The notes under the pieces are model-generated. The model saw only the letters and a list, made by a program, of their open reading frames with translations, ran no database searches and was not told the DNA's origin. Positions 44,186 to 53,535 of a DNA stretch of 64,000 bases are shown piece after piece (position 1 is the stretch's first letter; every line of letters starts with the position of its first letter). A program made the translations under genes and the position numbers. Origin of the DNA: Bacillus andreraoultii (GTDB taxonomy: Bacteria; Bacillota; Bacilli; Bacillales; Caldibacillaceae); NCBI RefSeq assembly GCF_001244735.1, contig NZ_LN868937.1:534554-598553 (forward strand), written 5' to 3'.

Positions 44186-45967
44186 GTTACCTTCCTTAGA
44201 TTTCTTCTTTCAGAAAGACGTTATCAATATAAAAGAACATCCAGATGCCAGGGTACGATTAAAGGTGAACAGAAGAAGGTCAACGATATTTGACTTTAGT
44301 AAGTTAAGAATGCCTGTACGGTTGGAACTAAAGCATTATCTTCAAGAAATATTGTCAAAGGATATAGCCTATAATGCCTTAAATTCATATTTAACCCCAC
44401 TGCAACATTTTATTGATTTTTTAAATATAGAATCAGCAACTCATGACAGCCTTTCTCTTCGAAAATTTTCATTAGAATTAAAAAAAGACTTCAAAAACTA
44501 TTTAGAAAGTATTGGTGTCGCTGTTACACATTCAAGACATGGACAGTCTACTTCTCTAAAAATATATGAACGAGCTTATTTGTTCGTAATGGATCTCTAT
44601 AATGGTTCTAACCCATTTGATAAGGACATTTGGAGATTAGAACAAATGGGAATTGAAAGTTCAAGATTAATCGAAAGTAAGAAAATGAAGACAATTTCCT
44701 TTCACACTATACCGAATGAATTGAACCGTAAACTTGCCAAGAAATATATGAAATACCTCATGACAACAACGGATAAGGCGATCTCTACTATAATCTCAAA
44801 GTTAAAATACATTAGGGAATTACTTACTTTCTTAGAAGATAAGCCAATAACACAAATGAGTCGAAGTGATGTTGAAAGGTTCATTCAAAAAATAGATAAA
44901 AAAGACTTAAAAAATGTTACCTTTAATGACAGTATTTTTGTCGATAGCAAATTTGTGGAGTATTTAATCGTTTCTGGTGATTTAACGATGAATCATTTTT
45001 ATTCAAATGACATTAAATCAGTTAATAGAGAACATTCATATAAAGCTGTAGACGAAAGTGTTATCAAGCAGATATTTAGTGTATTAAATGAAATCCCGAT
45101 GCAAGAGGCTTGTATGTTTTTACTCATATATTCCACTGGAATGAGGGTAAGCGAGGCTTGTTCGATTAAGTTGAATAAACTGTTTGACAACGAGAACGGA
45201 TATTTATTCGCTTTTATTCAAAAAAAATGCGTAAGGAAGTTATGAATCCAATTCCTAAATCACTTTATGATTTATTGAAAACACAAAATAAGAGGATGAT
45301 TAAGAATCATGGGAAGAAAACAAAATACATCTTCCCTCACTCTGACCTTAAATGTTATCCATCAGGGCTTTATCGAGAAAAAATGCAGGAATGGTTTAAG
45401 GAATTAGGAATCCAAAATCCTGACGGCACATTGTATCATTTTAAACCGCATGATTACCGTCACACACTTGCGACAACGATGATTTTACATGACATCCCTT
45501 CATCTGTTGTCCAAAAGGTTTTACATCACGATTCAATCGAAATGACATCTTCCTATATTGATATTCAAGATCGACAAAGAATTGAACGCCATAAAGAGTT
45601 CATTAACATTAAAGGTGAATCCATGCCTATTCATATTGATTCATCTATGGATATTGATGATATTGCTAAAGTGGAGTGGCTAAAAAAGTCTATTAATGCT
45701 CAAATGCTTCCGAATGGAATGTGTTCTCTTCCAGTGGCAATGGGGAAATGTCCACATGGAAATTCATGCTTAACGTGCGGAGATTTTAGAACAAGCAAGG
45801 AATTCCTCCCTGTTCACCAAAAGCATTATCAAAATGTTTGTAGCCTTCTGGACTATGCGAAACAGCAAGGGTGGCAAAGACAAGTTGAAACGAATGAAGA
45901 GGTTAAAAAGAACCTTGAAACAATTATTGAGAAATTACAAGATGGGAATAAGGAGCTTACTTCATGA
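44163..45967 (+). pseudogene. second tyrosine recombinase, split by a -1 shift at A8
   Basis: Start ATG 44163 after AAGGGG. Frame one runs to a stop at 45245, covering the DNA-binding half and the first catalytic Arg (STGMRVSEACSIK). Frame two continues from 45227 with MNPIPKSLYDLL and holds HDYRHTLATT and HHDSIEMTSSYIDI, which supply the other catalytic residues. The join is a run of eight A residues (45220-45227); a -1 slip there gives CAA AAA AAA ATG CGT. The C-terminus carries a Cys cluster (CSLPVAMGKCPHGNSCLTC). It could be a mutation or a programmed frameshift. Full product about 601 residues. Confidence 0.75.
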
Positions 45968-47844
45968 TGCTTAATAATGTACTGGAACAAAAAAAGAGTT
46001 TTAAATCCTTTCCCCTGCAAGACTATTACAAACAAGATATATGGGATTTGACAAAACATCCACAATTCGTTGAATTAAATGAAAATCAAAAGAGTTTTAT
46101 TGTAAATAGAAAGCACACAATTGATTTTACGGATATGAAAAAAGACGTACTTTCTAATGAAATTAAATATTACTGCCAATATTACATTGAAAATATGAAA
46201 AGATTAATAACTTCCTTTGTGACAGATGTTGGTGGAATTAACCTAACCATTCAGTTTATGAATGAACATTTGAAAGAGATTGATAGTTTTATTGAATTAG
46301 AGTTGGGGGAATCAACACAATCTTTTTCTCAATTCCTAATTTCCAACGGGTATAAAACACATACAGAAACGAATAACGCCTTGTCAGAGGATATGGAATA
46401 CAAAACATATAAGACTCCGACAACATATATGAGGTTCTTTCAGAATATGCATAAATTTATCCATGAACAGTATAGCAAATCAGATCAACCAAAGAACTAT
46501 TTTGACAAAGATAAATGGGATATTCGTGAACTACCTTTTAAAATTCAGGGATTTGATCCTTCAAGGCCACGATACACTATTTCTTTTGAAAAAATTGTTC
46601 AAGAAAAGATAAAGGGCATAGCAAAGAAATACACGTTAGAGAGGCTAAAAACCAAGAAGTATTCTACGTGTGTAGATGATTTAAAGGGAATTAATTTTCT
46701 CTCAGAGTTTCTTAACGACAACTATCCTGAAATTCAATCGTTGACACAATTGAATCGTACTATCATTGAGGAATTTCTTGGTTACATCAATTTGAATAGC
46801 AACTTAAAGCCAAGAACGCAATCATCAAGAATCGGTGCAGTAAAAACCTTTTTTGAAACGTGTACCCTGTTTGGATGGGATGAAGCTCCTAAACAAACGT
46901 TGCTTCTTACCGATGATGTGAAGAAAAAATATAAGGTTCTACCTAAATTTTATGAAGACAGTGTACTTACTCAAATAAACAAAAATTTAGAGCATTTACC
47001 TGTTCAAATTGCCAGAATGGTTTTCGTGATACAAAATGTTGGTATGCGAATTAGCGAACTTTGTAACCTTGAAAATGACTGTCTAAAAAAAGATACAGAA
47101 AATGATGATATTCTTGAATACTTTCAGGAAAAGACACAGGACTGGAATCGAGTTCCAATAAAAAAAGATATAGCTTTAGCAGTTAAAAAGGCGAAAGAAC
47201 ATAGTCAAGAACAATTTGGCAAACAAGTGAAATACATTTTTATGCAAGATGCCGATAGACCAATTAGTAAAGACACGTTCTCTTATCACTTAAATCAATT
47301 GATGAAGAAATATGATATTCGTGATAGCAGTGGTAATTTAGTAAGAATAAAGTCTCACCATTTCCGAGGAACAGTAGCCACTAAATACGCTAATATGGGA
47401 ATGTCAACAAACGTCATAAGAAACCTATTGGGACAAAGATCGTTAGGAGCGATCCGTCACTATGTTGAAATACTTGAAGAAACGATGACTGATGCCATGC
47501 AAGACCTTCTAAATTATCAAGACCAAATGATTCAAAACATAGGCAACAAAGAAGCTGTTATTCAAATTAATGATGAAGATAAAGTTGAAATTCCACTTCC
47601 GAATGGAAAATGTGCAAAGCCTTTATCATCGGGCAAATGTACACATGCCAATGCCTGTTATACTTGTGCTATGTTTAAGCCAGATCCTAAAAACATTGAC
47701 CTATTCAAATACCAACTATCCGAAGCTAAGACCAATGCAGAAATGGCTAAAATAAATGGGTTTGAACGTGTTCTGCAAGTGAACGAAGATTTAGTAGATG
47801 CTTTAGAGAAAATCATTGCCTCTATTGAAAAGCGAGGTGCGTAA
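45964..47844 (+). CDS. tnpB: tyrosine recombinase, TnpB of Tn554 type
   Basis: 626 residues, close to Tn554 TnpB (about 630). Catalytic domain: first Arg in QNVGMRISELCNLEND near 358, HHFRGTVATKYANMG near 464, and the Tyr in RHYVEILEE near 499. The C-terminal zinc-type cluster CAKPLSSGKCTHANACYTC is shared with the preceding recombinase. Start ATG 45964 overlaps the previous stop by 4 bp (translational coupling). Confidence 0.86.
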   Translation: MMLNNVLEQKKSFKSFPLQDYYKQDIWDLTKHPQFVELNENQKSFIVNRKHTIDFTDMKKDVLSNEIKYYCQYYIENMKRLITSFVTDVGGINLTIQFMNEHLKEIDSFIELELGESTQSFSQFLISNGYKTHTETNNALSEDMEYKTYKTPTTYMRFFQNMHKFIHEQYSKSDQPKNYFDKDKWDIRELPFKIQGFDPSRPRYTISFEKIVQEKIKGIAKKYTLERLKTKKYSTCVDDLKGINFLSEFLNDNYPEIQSLTQLNRTIIEEFLGYINLNSNLKPRTQSSRIGAVKTFFETCTLFGWDEAPKQTLLLTDDVKKKYKVLPKFYEDSVLTQINKNLEHLPVQIARMVFVIQNVGMRISELCNLENDCLKKDTENDDILEYFQEKTQDWNRVPIKKDIALAVKKAKEHSQEQFGKQVKYIFMQDADRPISKDTFSYHLNQLMKKYDIRDSSGNLVRIKSHHFRGTVATKYANMGMSTNVIRNLLGQRSLGAIRHYVEILEETMTDAMQDLLNYQDQMIQNIGNKEAVIQINDEDKVEIPLPNGKCAKPLSSGKCTHANACYTCAMFKPDPKNIDLFKYQLSEAKTNAEMAKINGFERVLQVNEDLVDALEKIIASIEKRGA

Positions 47845-47845
47845 A

Positions 47846-48238
47846 GTGAAAAATACAAGCAAAATTGTTTCAATGGCAAAAGAAAAAACAGAAATAAAAA
47901 AGAGTACAGTTATCGAAACGATAAATAAAATGATTGAAAACGGAGAGAAAATTAACTTTTATACCGTTACTAAAAGAGCAGGAGTGTCTAAATCCTTTCT
48001 TTACAAATACGATGAAATAAGAGAGTTAATTGAAAAATATCGTCAATCACCTACCAAAAAGAAGCAATCAAAAGATGCGAAAGACGTGATCATCGAATCA
48101 CAAAAACGGAAAATAAAAGAATTAGAGAAAGAGATTAAACAATATCAAAAGGATGAATTGTGGAAGGAGAAATTCGAAAAGCTAAATGAGGAAAATAAGG
48201 ATTTGAAAAAACAGCTTGAAAAATCATATAAATATTGA
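47846..48238 (+). CDS. tnpC: TnpC-like accessory transposition protein
   Basis: 130 residues from a GTG right after tnpB (GAGGTGCG upstream). N-terminal helix-turn-helix (INFYTVTKRAGVSKSFLYKYDEIRELIEKYR) and a long C-terminal coiled coil rich in Lys/Glu. Size, position and layout match Tn554 TnpC, which influences orientation and efficiency of transposition. Last gene before the right end of the element. Confidence 0.8.
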   Translation: MKNTSKIVSMAKEKTEIKKSTVIETINKMIENGEKINFYTVTKRAGVSKSFLYKYDEIRELIEKYRQSPTKKKQSKDAKDVIIESQKRKIKELEKEIKQYQKDELWKEKFEKLNEENKDLKKQLEKSYKY

Positions 48239-48359
48239 ATTATTTTCACCGCCTTTTCAAATTAGAAAAGGTGTTTTTTTGTTTACGTTAAATACTGTAT
48301 TCAAAGATAAAACAATGGTATTGGAAACATCTACTACACTATAACTATATATAAATATT

Positions 48360-49946
48360 GACCCACCATATAATACTGGAAGTGATGATTTTAGTTATAC
48401 CGATGAATTTTTATTCAGTTTAGAAAAGTTAACAGAAATTGTCGGTGATGAGGAAAAGGCTCAACGAATTTTGGATTTACATGGTCGTAGTAGCCATTCA
48501 GCGTGGCTAACATTTATGTATCCAAGAATATTACTTGGGTATAAATTATTACGAGAAACTGGTGTGATGTTCGTTAGTATTGATGATAATGAACAGGCAA
48601 ATTTAAAGTTGTTATTAGATGAAATATTTGGAGAAAGCAATATGCTCGCCAATAATACAGTTATTGTTAAGACAGAAGGTCGCCGCTATGGATACTTTGC
48701 TAAAACACATGAGACTTTGTATGTATATGCTAAAAATGCTGAGTTGGTCCAATTACGTGAGATACCGAAGGCTGACATGACATTTGACTATTATGACGAG
48801 TACGGTGGTTTCAATTTACAAGGATTACGAAATCGAAATGCAAAGAAGTTCAATATCACCAACCGTAAGAACTTGTATTACCCATTTTATGTAAATACTA
48901 ATGAAGTTGATGAAAATGGGTTTATGCCAATCTCTTTGGATCCTGTAGAAGGATGGGAAGAAGTTTACCCTGCTAAAACTAATGGAATTCAGAGTGTTTG
49001 GCGTTGGGGTAAAGGCGAGGGAGAAAAAGCTCGTGTCGAGTTTCATAATTTAACTGCGAAGCGCGATAGCAAAGGGAAAATTCAGATTTACCAAAAAAAA
49101 CGGAGTAAAACAGAACCACAAAAGACGTTATGGCAGTCTAAAGCATATACTTCATTTCGTGCAACTAGAGAGTTGGAGGATTATTTTGGTACGAGTGAAT
49201 ATTTTGAAACTCCAAAACCAATTAGTTTATTAGAGCGAGTGCTGGAAATAGCGCCCGCAAAAAAGGATATGATAATTCTAGATTACTTTTCTGGTTCTGC
49301 TACAACTGCAGATGCAGTAATGAGAATGAATGCAAAAGACAATTTAAATCGCCAATACATTATGGTTCAGCTACCAGAAGAAATACCTAACGATAAACCT
49401 GCTTATAAAGATGGATATCGAACCTTAGATGAATTAGGACGTGAGCGTATTCGTAGAGCTGCTAAGAAAATCAAAGAAGAAACTCAGAAAGATATCGATT
49501 ATGGATTCCAAACTTTCGTAGTCCGTAAGGCTCCTACTATTTCACTAGATAAAATTGTTGATTTTTCTGAACAAATATCTAAGCAAACAACACTTGGAAT
49601 AGATGTTGAAGGTCATATCGCAAAATATGACTACAAAGGTGTCGATGGGATTCAGACATTGCTTACTACGTGGTTGCTACGAGATGGATATGGTCGATTA
49701 GCTAAGGCTGTTGAAATAGATTTAGGAGACTACATAGCCTACTATTATGGAAAACGAATATATCTAATTAATGAAGCCCTTGTTTCAAATAATGTAGTTG
49801 AGTTGTTAAAGATGATTGACAACAAAACGCTAGATGTCAGAAATGTAACAGTGTTTGTTCCCTCAATGAATTTTGAAGTGTTGCGTGAATTGGATATTGC
49901 TTTGCGCACTCGTAAGGGAATAGCGTTAGAAAAGAGGGTGGAATAA
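48360..49946 (+). pseudogene. mod: type III modification methylase mod, 3' fragment
   Basis: Begins with DPPYNTGSDDFSYTDEF, the catalytic motif, directly at the Tn554-like boundary, and runs intact to the stop: FVSIDDNEQANLKLLLDEIFG, ISLLERVLEIAPAKKDMIILDYFSGSATTADAVMRM (SAM-binding motif I, in the C-terminal half as in beta-class Mod enzymes). No start codon or promoter remains. Joined to 34734-35081 it would give a full-length Mod of about 645 residues. res starts 1 bp later. Confidence 0.9.
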
Positions 49947-49947
49947 A

Positions 49948-52944
49948 GTGCAATTACAAGAATTAGATTATCAAATAGAAGCTTTGCAGTCCGTTGTAGA
50001 TGTATTTCAAAACGTCCCATTAGTTCGCGAGTCATCAACGGCGAATCCAATATTTAATTTCAAGGACGATTTTACTCGTCAAATCATCAACCAAAACATT
50101 CTTACAATTCAGGAGAGAAATAAGATTGATCCTATTTTACGCACACCTTCTCGGTTAGAGTATACAGAAGACAATCCTCCTCTCGGTATTGACGTTAAGA
50201 TGGAAACTGGAACCGGAAAAACGTATGTTTATTCACGTTTGATGTTTGAATTAAAACGTGAATATGGATTTAATAAATTCATAATTATTACTCCTAGTGT
50301 ACCTATCAAAGAAGGAACAAAAGCTTTTTTACAATCTGAGGAATTTAAAGAACATATTAAGCTTTATGAAGAGTTTTCTAATCTAAAATTGGAATTATCC
50401 GTACTTGACCCACAAAATCAAAATAGTAAAGGTCGGCGTTATCCTCCACGATCTGTAAATGTATTCTGTGATGGCGATGCTTTTGCAAAGAATAACGTAT
50501 TTTGTTTTTTAACTGGTATGAGTATGCTTAAAACAGGAAAATACTCAACTTTATATAGAGATGACTATGATCAAACAATGTTAGGTGGAACCACTCGTCC
50601 TGTTGATGCTTTAGCAAAAACTCGTCCAATTGTAATTTTAGATGAACCACACAAGTTTAGCCGTTCTAATCAATCATGGAATTTTATACAAAAGTATTTG
50701 AAGCCATTGGCAGTTATACGTTTTGGCGCAACGTTCCCTCTTAATAAAGATAAGAAAAGAGATTACGAAAACTTAGTATATAACTTAACTTCTGCGGAGG
50801 CCTTTAATCGTGATCTTGTTAAAGGGGTATCTGTCTATTATCCTGAGTTCGAGAATCCTAATAAAACTCGTTTTACGCTCGTAAGTTTAACTTCTAAACG
50901 ACCTAAAAAAGCTCGCTTTCGAAATGAGCAGACAAAAGCTATTTATGATATTAGTATTGGGGAAAATTTAAGTAGACTTGATGAGTCTTTCGGGAATCTT
51001 TTTATAGAAGATATAGGCAAGCAGGAAGAACTTAATGATTTAGTTGGTATTCGACTAAATAATGATAAAGTTTTAGCGGTTCGGGATTCTTTAATTGCCG
51101 GAGTGTTTACGACGAGTTATCAAGAATTGATGGTGAATCAAGCAATTGACTTACACTTGCAAAAAGAGCAGGAAAATTTCATTTCTAAATCACCAAGATA
51201 TAAAACATTAACTCTATTCTTTATTGATTCTCCTGAAAGCTTCCGTTTAAAGGATGGCTCAGATGGAAAGTTGCGAAAATATTTCCATGAAACATTTACT
51301 TTAAAAGTTAAGGGACTCATAGACAAGTATGAGAGCAAAGAAAAATTACGAGATGTAGAACAAGAATATTTGCAATACTTGAAAGCTAGTATTGAAAATA
51401 TTCGAGGTACAAATGGTGGATACTTTTCTAAAGACAATTCAATAAAAGAGGAAGATATTCAAAAAGAAGTGGAAGAAATATTACGTGATAAAAAAAGTTT
51501 ATTATCATTCAAGAATGAAGATGGCAGCTGGAATGTTCGTCGATTTATCTTTTCGAAATGGACCTTACGGGAAGGCTGGGATAATCCAAACATTTTTACA
51601 ATAGCAAAACTTCGTAGTTCAGGAAGCGAAAACTCAAAAATACAAGAAGTTGGCCGAGGGTTACGTTTACCAGTAAATGAGTTTGGTGTTCGGGCGACTC
51701 CCGGTGAAGATTCGTTTTTTCTAAATTACCTTGTTGATCACACCGAGAGAGAATTTGCAGAAAATTTATATAACGAAATTAACGAAGACATTGTAAATTA
51801 CAGAAATATTAAAGGTTTGTTAGATCAAGTTGCAAAGAAATTAGATAAGAAACCTGCTGTATTAGCTGGTATATTAATGGCGAATGAATTTATCGATGAA
51901 GAATATAATATCATTGAAGAAAATCGCAATAATTTCTACGAAGCATACCCTGACTTTAAAGTGGGATTGAAAGCTGGTAAAGTAACGAAAGGAAAGCCTG
52001 AAGAAGTGCGTATCCGTAAGGAGAACTTTTCAAAGATAAAAAACTTGTGGAATGAAATTAATAAAAATTACATGGTGGACATTCAGGATGTTTCAGAAGA
52101 TGTAATCCGTAAAGGGATTAGAGCTAGTCTATCACCGGATTTATTCAAACATGAAATATCCTCTTTTAAAAAGAAAACAATTACTTCTGATGGCAGTTCA
52201 ATTATTTTGAAAGAGGAATATGAAGGTGAATTTACTGTTTTCGATGTAAAAATAGGCTATGGGGAATTTTTAAGGAAACTAAATAATCGGACTTGTCTTC
52301 CGATTCCATTATTACATCAAGAAATCGTTAGATTCCATAAAGAAACTAATCAAGAAATTTCACCAACTAATCGCTCCGTTCAAATGTTTATTACTAACTT
52401 TGAAAGCTGGTTTATTCAGGAGTTTGCATCTCGATACACGTTTCGAAAATTGAGTGATGTCAGCGGCCAGACTGCACTAACAAATGAGGATGGTACTCCA
52501 AAAGATGTAGTAGCTCAAGCTGATATTGGTGTATTCAAATCTAATAATTCTTTACCTGAAAACTATCTTTATGATCGATTTGTGTATGATTCAACAATTG
52601 AAAAGGAAAATATCCAATACTCAAATATTGAACGTGTAGAAGTATTTGGGAAAATCCCCCGTCGATCTATCAAAGTACCAATGTACTTTGGAGGCACAAC
52701 AAGTCCAGATTTTATGTACGTGTTAACAGATGAGAATGGAAATCAGTCAATAAACTTAATTATAGAGAGTAAGGGAGTTGAAAAAGAAGATGATCTAAGG
52801 GGAGTCGAGGAATATAAAATCGAAGCTAGTAAGAAGTTCTTTAATACACTTAAAGAAGATGGAGTGAATGTCACTTATAAACTTCAGTTAAGCGAGGAGA
52901 AGATTTTAAATCTCCTTTCAGATGATATAGATACAAAATCATAA
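49948..52944 (+). CDS. res: type III restriction enzyme subunit Res
   Basis: 998 residues. ATPase: Walker A KMETGTGKTYVYSR near 85, DEPH box IVILDEPHKFSRSNQ near 230, FSKWTLREGWDNPNIF and QEVGRGLRLPVNEFG in the second lobe. C-terminal nuclease: SPDFMYVLTDENGNQ followed by LIIESKG near 939, a PD-(D/E)xK core. GTG start after GAGGGTGG. The gene is intact, but its partner Mod is interrupted, so by family knowledge it should be inactive because Res needs Mod for site recognition. Confidence 0.92.
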   Translation: MQLQELDYQIEALQSVVDVFQNVPLVRESSTANPIFNFKDDFTRQIINQNILTIQERNKIDPILRTPSRLEYTEDNPPLGIDVKMETGTGKTYVYSRLMFELKREYGFNKFIIITPSVPIKEGTKAFLQSEEFKEHIKLYEEFSNLKLELSVLDPQNQNSKGRRYPPRSVNVFCDGDAFAKNNVFCFLTGMSMLKTGKYSTLYRDDYDQTMLGGTTRPVDALAKTRPIVILDEPHKFSRSNQSWNFIQKYLKPLAVIRFGATFPLNKDKKRDYENLVYNLTSAEAFNRDLVKGVSVYYPEFENPNKTRFTLVSLTSKRPKKARFRNEQTKAIYDISIGENLSRLDESFGNLFIEDIGKQEELNDLVGIRLNNDKVLAVRDSLIAGVFTTSYQELMVNQAIDLHLQKEQENFISKSPRYKTLTLFFIDSPESFRLKDGSDGKLRKYFHETFTLKVKGLIDKYESKEKLRDVEQEYLQYLKASIENIRGTNGGYFSKDNSIKEEDIQKEVEEILRDKKSLLSFKNEDGSWNVRRFIFSKWTLREGWDNPNIFTIAKLRSSGSENSKIQEVGRGLRLPVNEFGVRATPGEDSFFLNYLVDHTEREFAENLYNEINEDIVNYRNIKGLLDQVAKKLDKKPAVLAGILMANEFIDEEYNIIEENRNNFYEAYPDFKVGLKAGKVTKGKPEEVRIRKENFSKIKNLWNEINKNYMVDIQDVSEDVIRKGIRASLSPDLFKHEISSFKKKTITSDGSSIILKEEYEGEFTVFDVKIGYGEFLRKLNNRTCLPIPLLHQEIVRFHKETNQEISPTNRSVQMFITNFESWFIQEFASRYTFRKLSDVSGQTALTNEDGTPKDVVAQADIGVFKSNNSLPENYLYDRFVYDSTIEKENIQYSNIERVEVFGKIPRRSIKVPMYFGGTTSPDFMYVLTDENGNQSINLIIESKGVEKEDDLRGVEEYKIEASKKFFNTLKEDGVNVTYKLQLSEEKILNLLSDDIDTKS

Positions 52945-52956
52945 TCTCTTCTCTTC

Positions 52957-53170
52957 TTTTACCAATTTGGAGCAATTCTGGCTAGTATAGCAGTGTTTTG
53001 GTTGAATAATGAGCATAAGAACGAAAGCCTATGTGAATATTTTCGATTATTGTATTTAGAGATGATTTATAAACATATTTCTATTCTATATACCCTAACC
53101 ACTATCTTCAGTGAAAATTGCAATGAAATGTTTAGTGTACTCGAGGCAAGAGATAGAGGAAGTAAATGAG
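52957..53170 (+). pseudogene. 3' remnant of a small membrane-protein gene
   Basis: A stretch of about 70 codons without start reads FYQFGAILASIAVFWL, a membrane-helix-like segment, then a hydrophilic helical part (CEYFRLLYLEMIYKHI) to a stop. It lacks a 5' end. Likely debris of a gene displaced here. Confidence 0.3.
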
Positions 53171-53254
53171 CATAATTGACAAATATTGCTTTATTAAGGG
53201 CTAAGTCAAATTATAAAATATACAATCATAATTCAATCGTAATATAAAAAATGT

Positions 53255-53290
53255 AAAAAGCCGCGGGTTTTATTAATCCCACGGCTTTTT
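53255..53290. terminator. strong bidirectional terminator after res
   Basis: AAAAAGCCGCGGG and CCCACGGCTTTTT arms around TTTTATTAAT. Confidence 0.85.
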
Positions 53291-53309
53291 ACAACTTAAC
53301 GCTGAATTA

Positions 53310-53490
53310 CATTCTTTTAAATACATAAAGTTTCATTGCCAAGTAGCGGGTGTCTTCTGTAGACATAATCCTATGAAAAGTAACGAGCCATAGGATTTAC
53401 AAGGCATACGAGGCTATCGAATTCGCCACTCAATGTAGGCAGGTGGATATACTGAATTGCGCATACTCTGGACTGGCCTACCATTTTTTA
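53310..53490 (+). ncRNA. possible structured small RNA
   Basis: A GC-richer non-coding block in otherwise AT-rich DNA. Successive hairpins: GTCT/AGAC near 53352, a perfect 9-bp stem AATCCTATG (53367-53375)/CATAGGATT (53389-53397), GGC/GCC around 53403-53426, and GTAGGC (53435-53440)/GCCTAC (53476-53481) followed by ATTTTTT, which looks like an intrinsic terminator. No reading frame explains it. It lies between convergent res and trlF-like genes. I do not recognise the family. Confidence 0.4.
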
Positions 53491-53535
53491 GTGCTAGATA
53501 CAAATACACAAGGTAAATAGTTTTTTTGGTTGTTT

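Larger units (their letters stand above)
35083..48360 (+). mobile_element. Tn554-like element carrying a type I R-M system (about 13.3 kb)
   Basis: The boundaries are read from the interrupted mod gene: the left flank ends CTATATTG (core ATATTG at 35077-35082) and the right flank begins AAATATTG (ATATTG at 48355-48360). Collapsing the two cores gives codons for DVIYIDPPYNTG. There is no longer target duplication and no clear terminal inverted repeat, as in the Tn554 family, which uses a 6-bp core. Contents: lipoprotein, two DNA-binding proteins, hsdR, hsdM, hsdS, a small minus-strand gene, three tyrosine recombinases and a TnpC-like protein next to the right end. Confidence 0.85.

Noticed and set aside
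53310..53490. Retron or group II intron RNA
   Set aside because: No reverse transcriptase is nearby and no domain V-like hairpin is seen.
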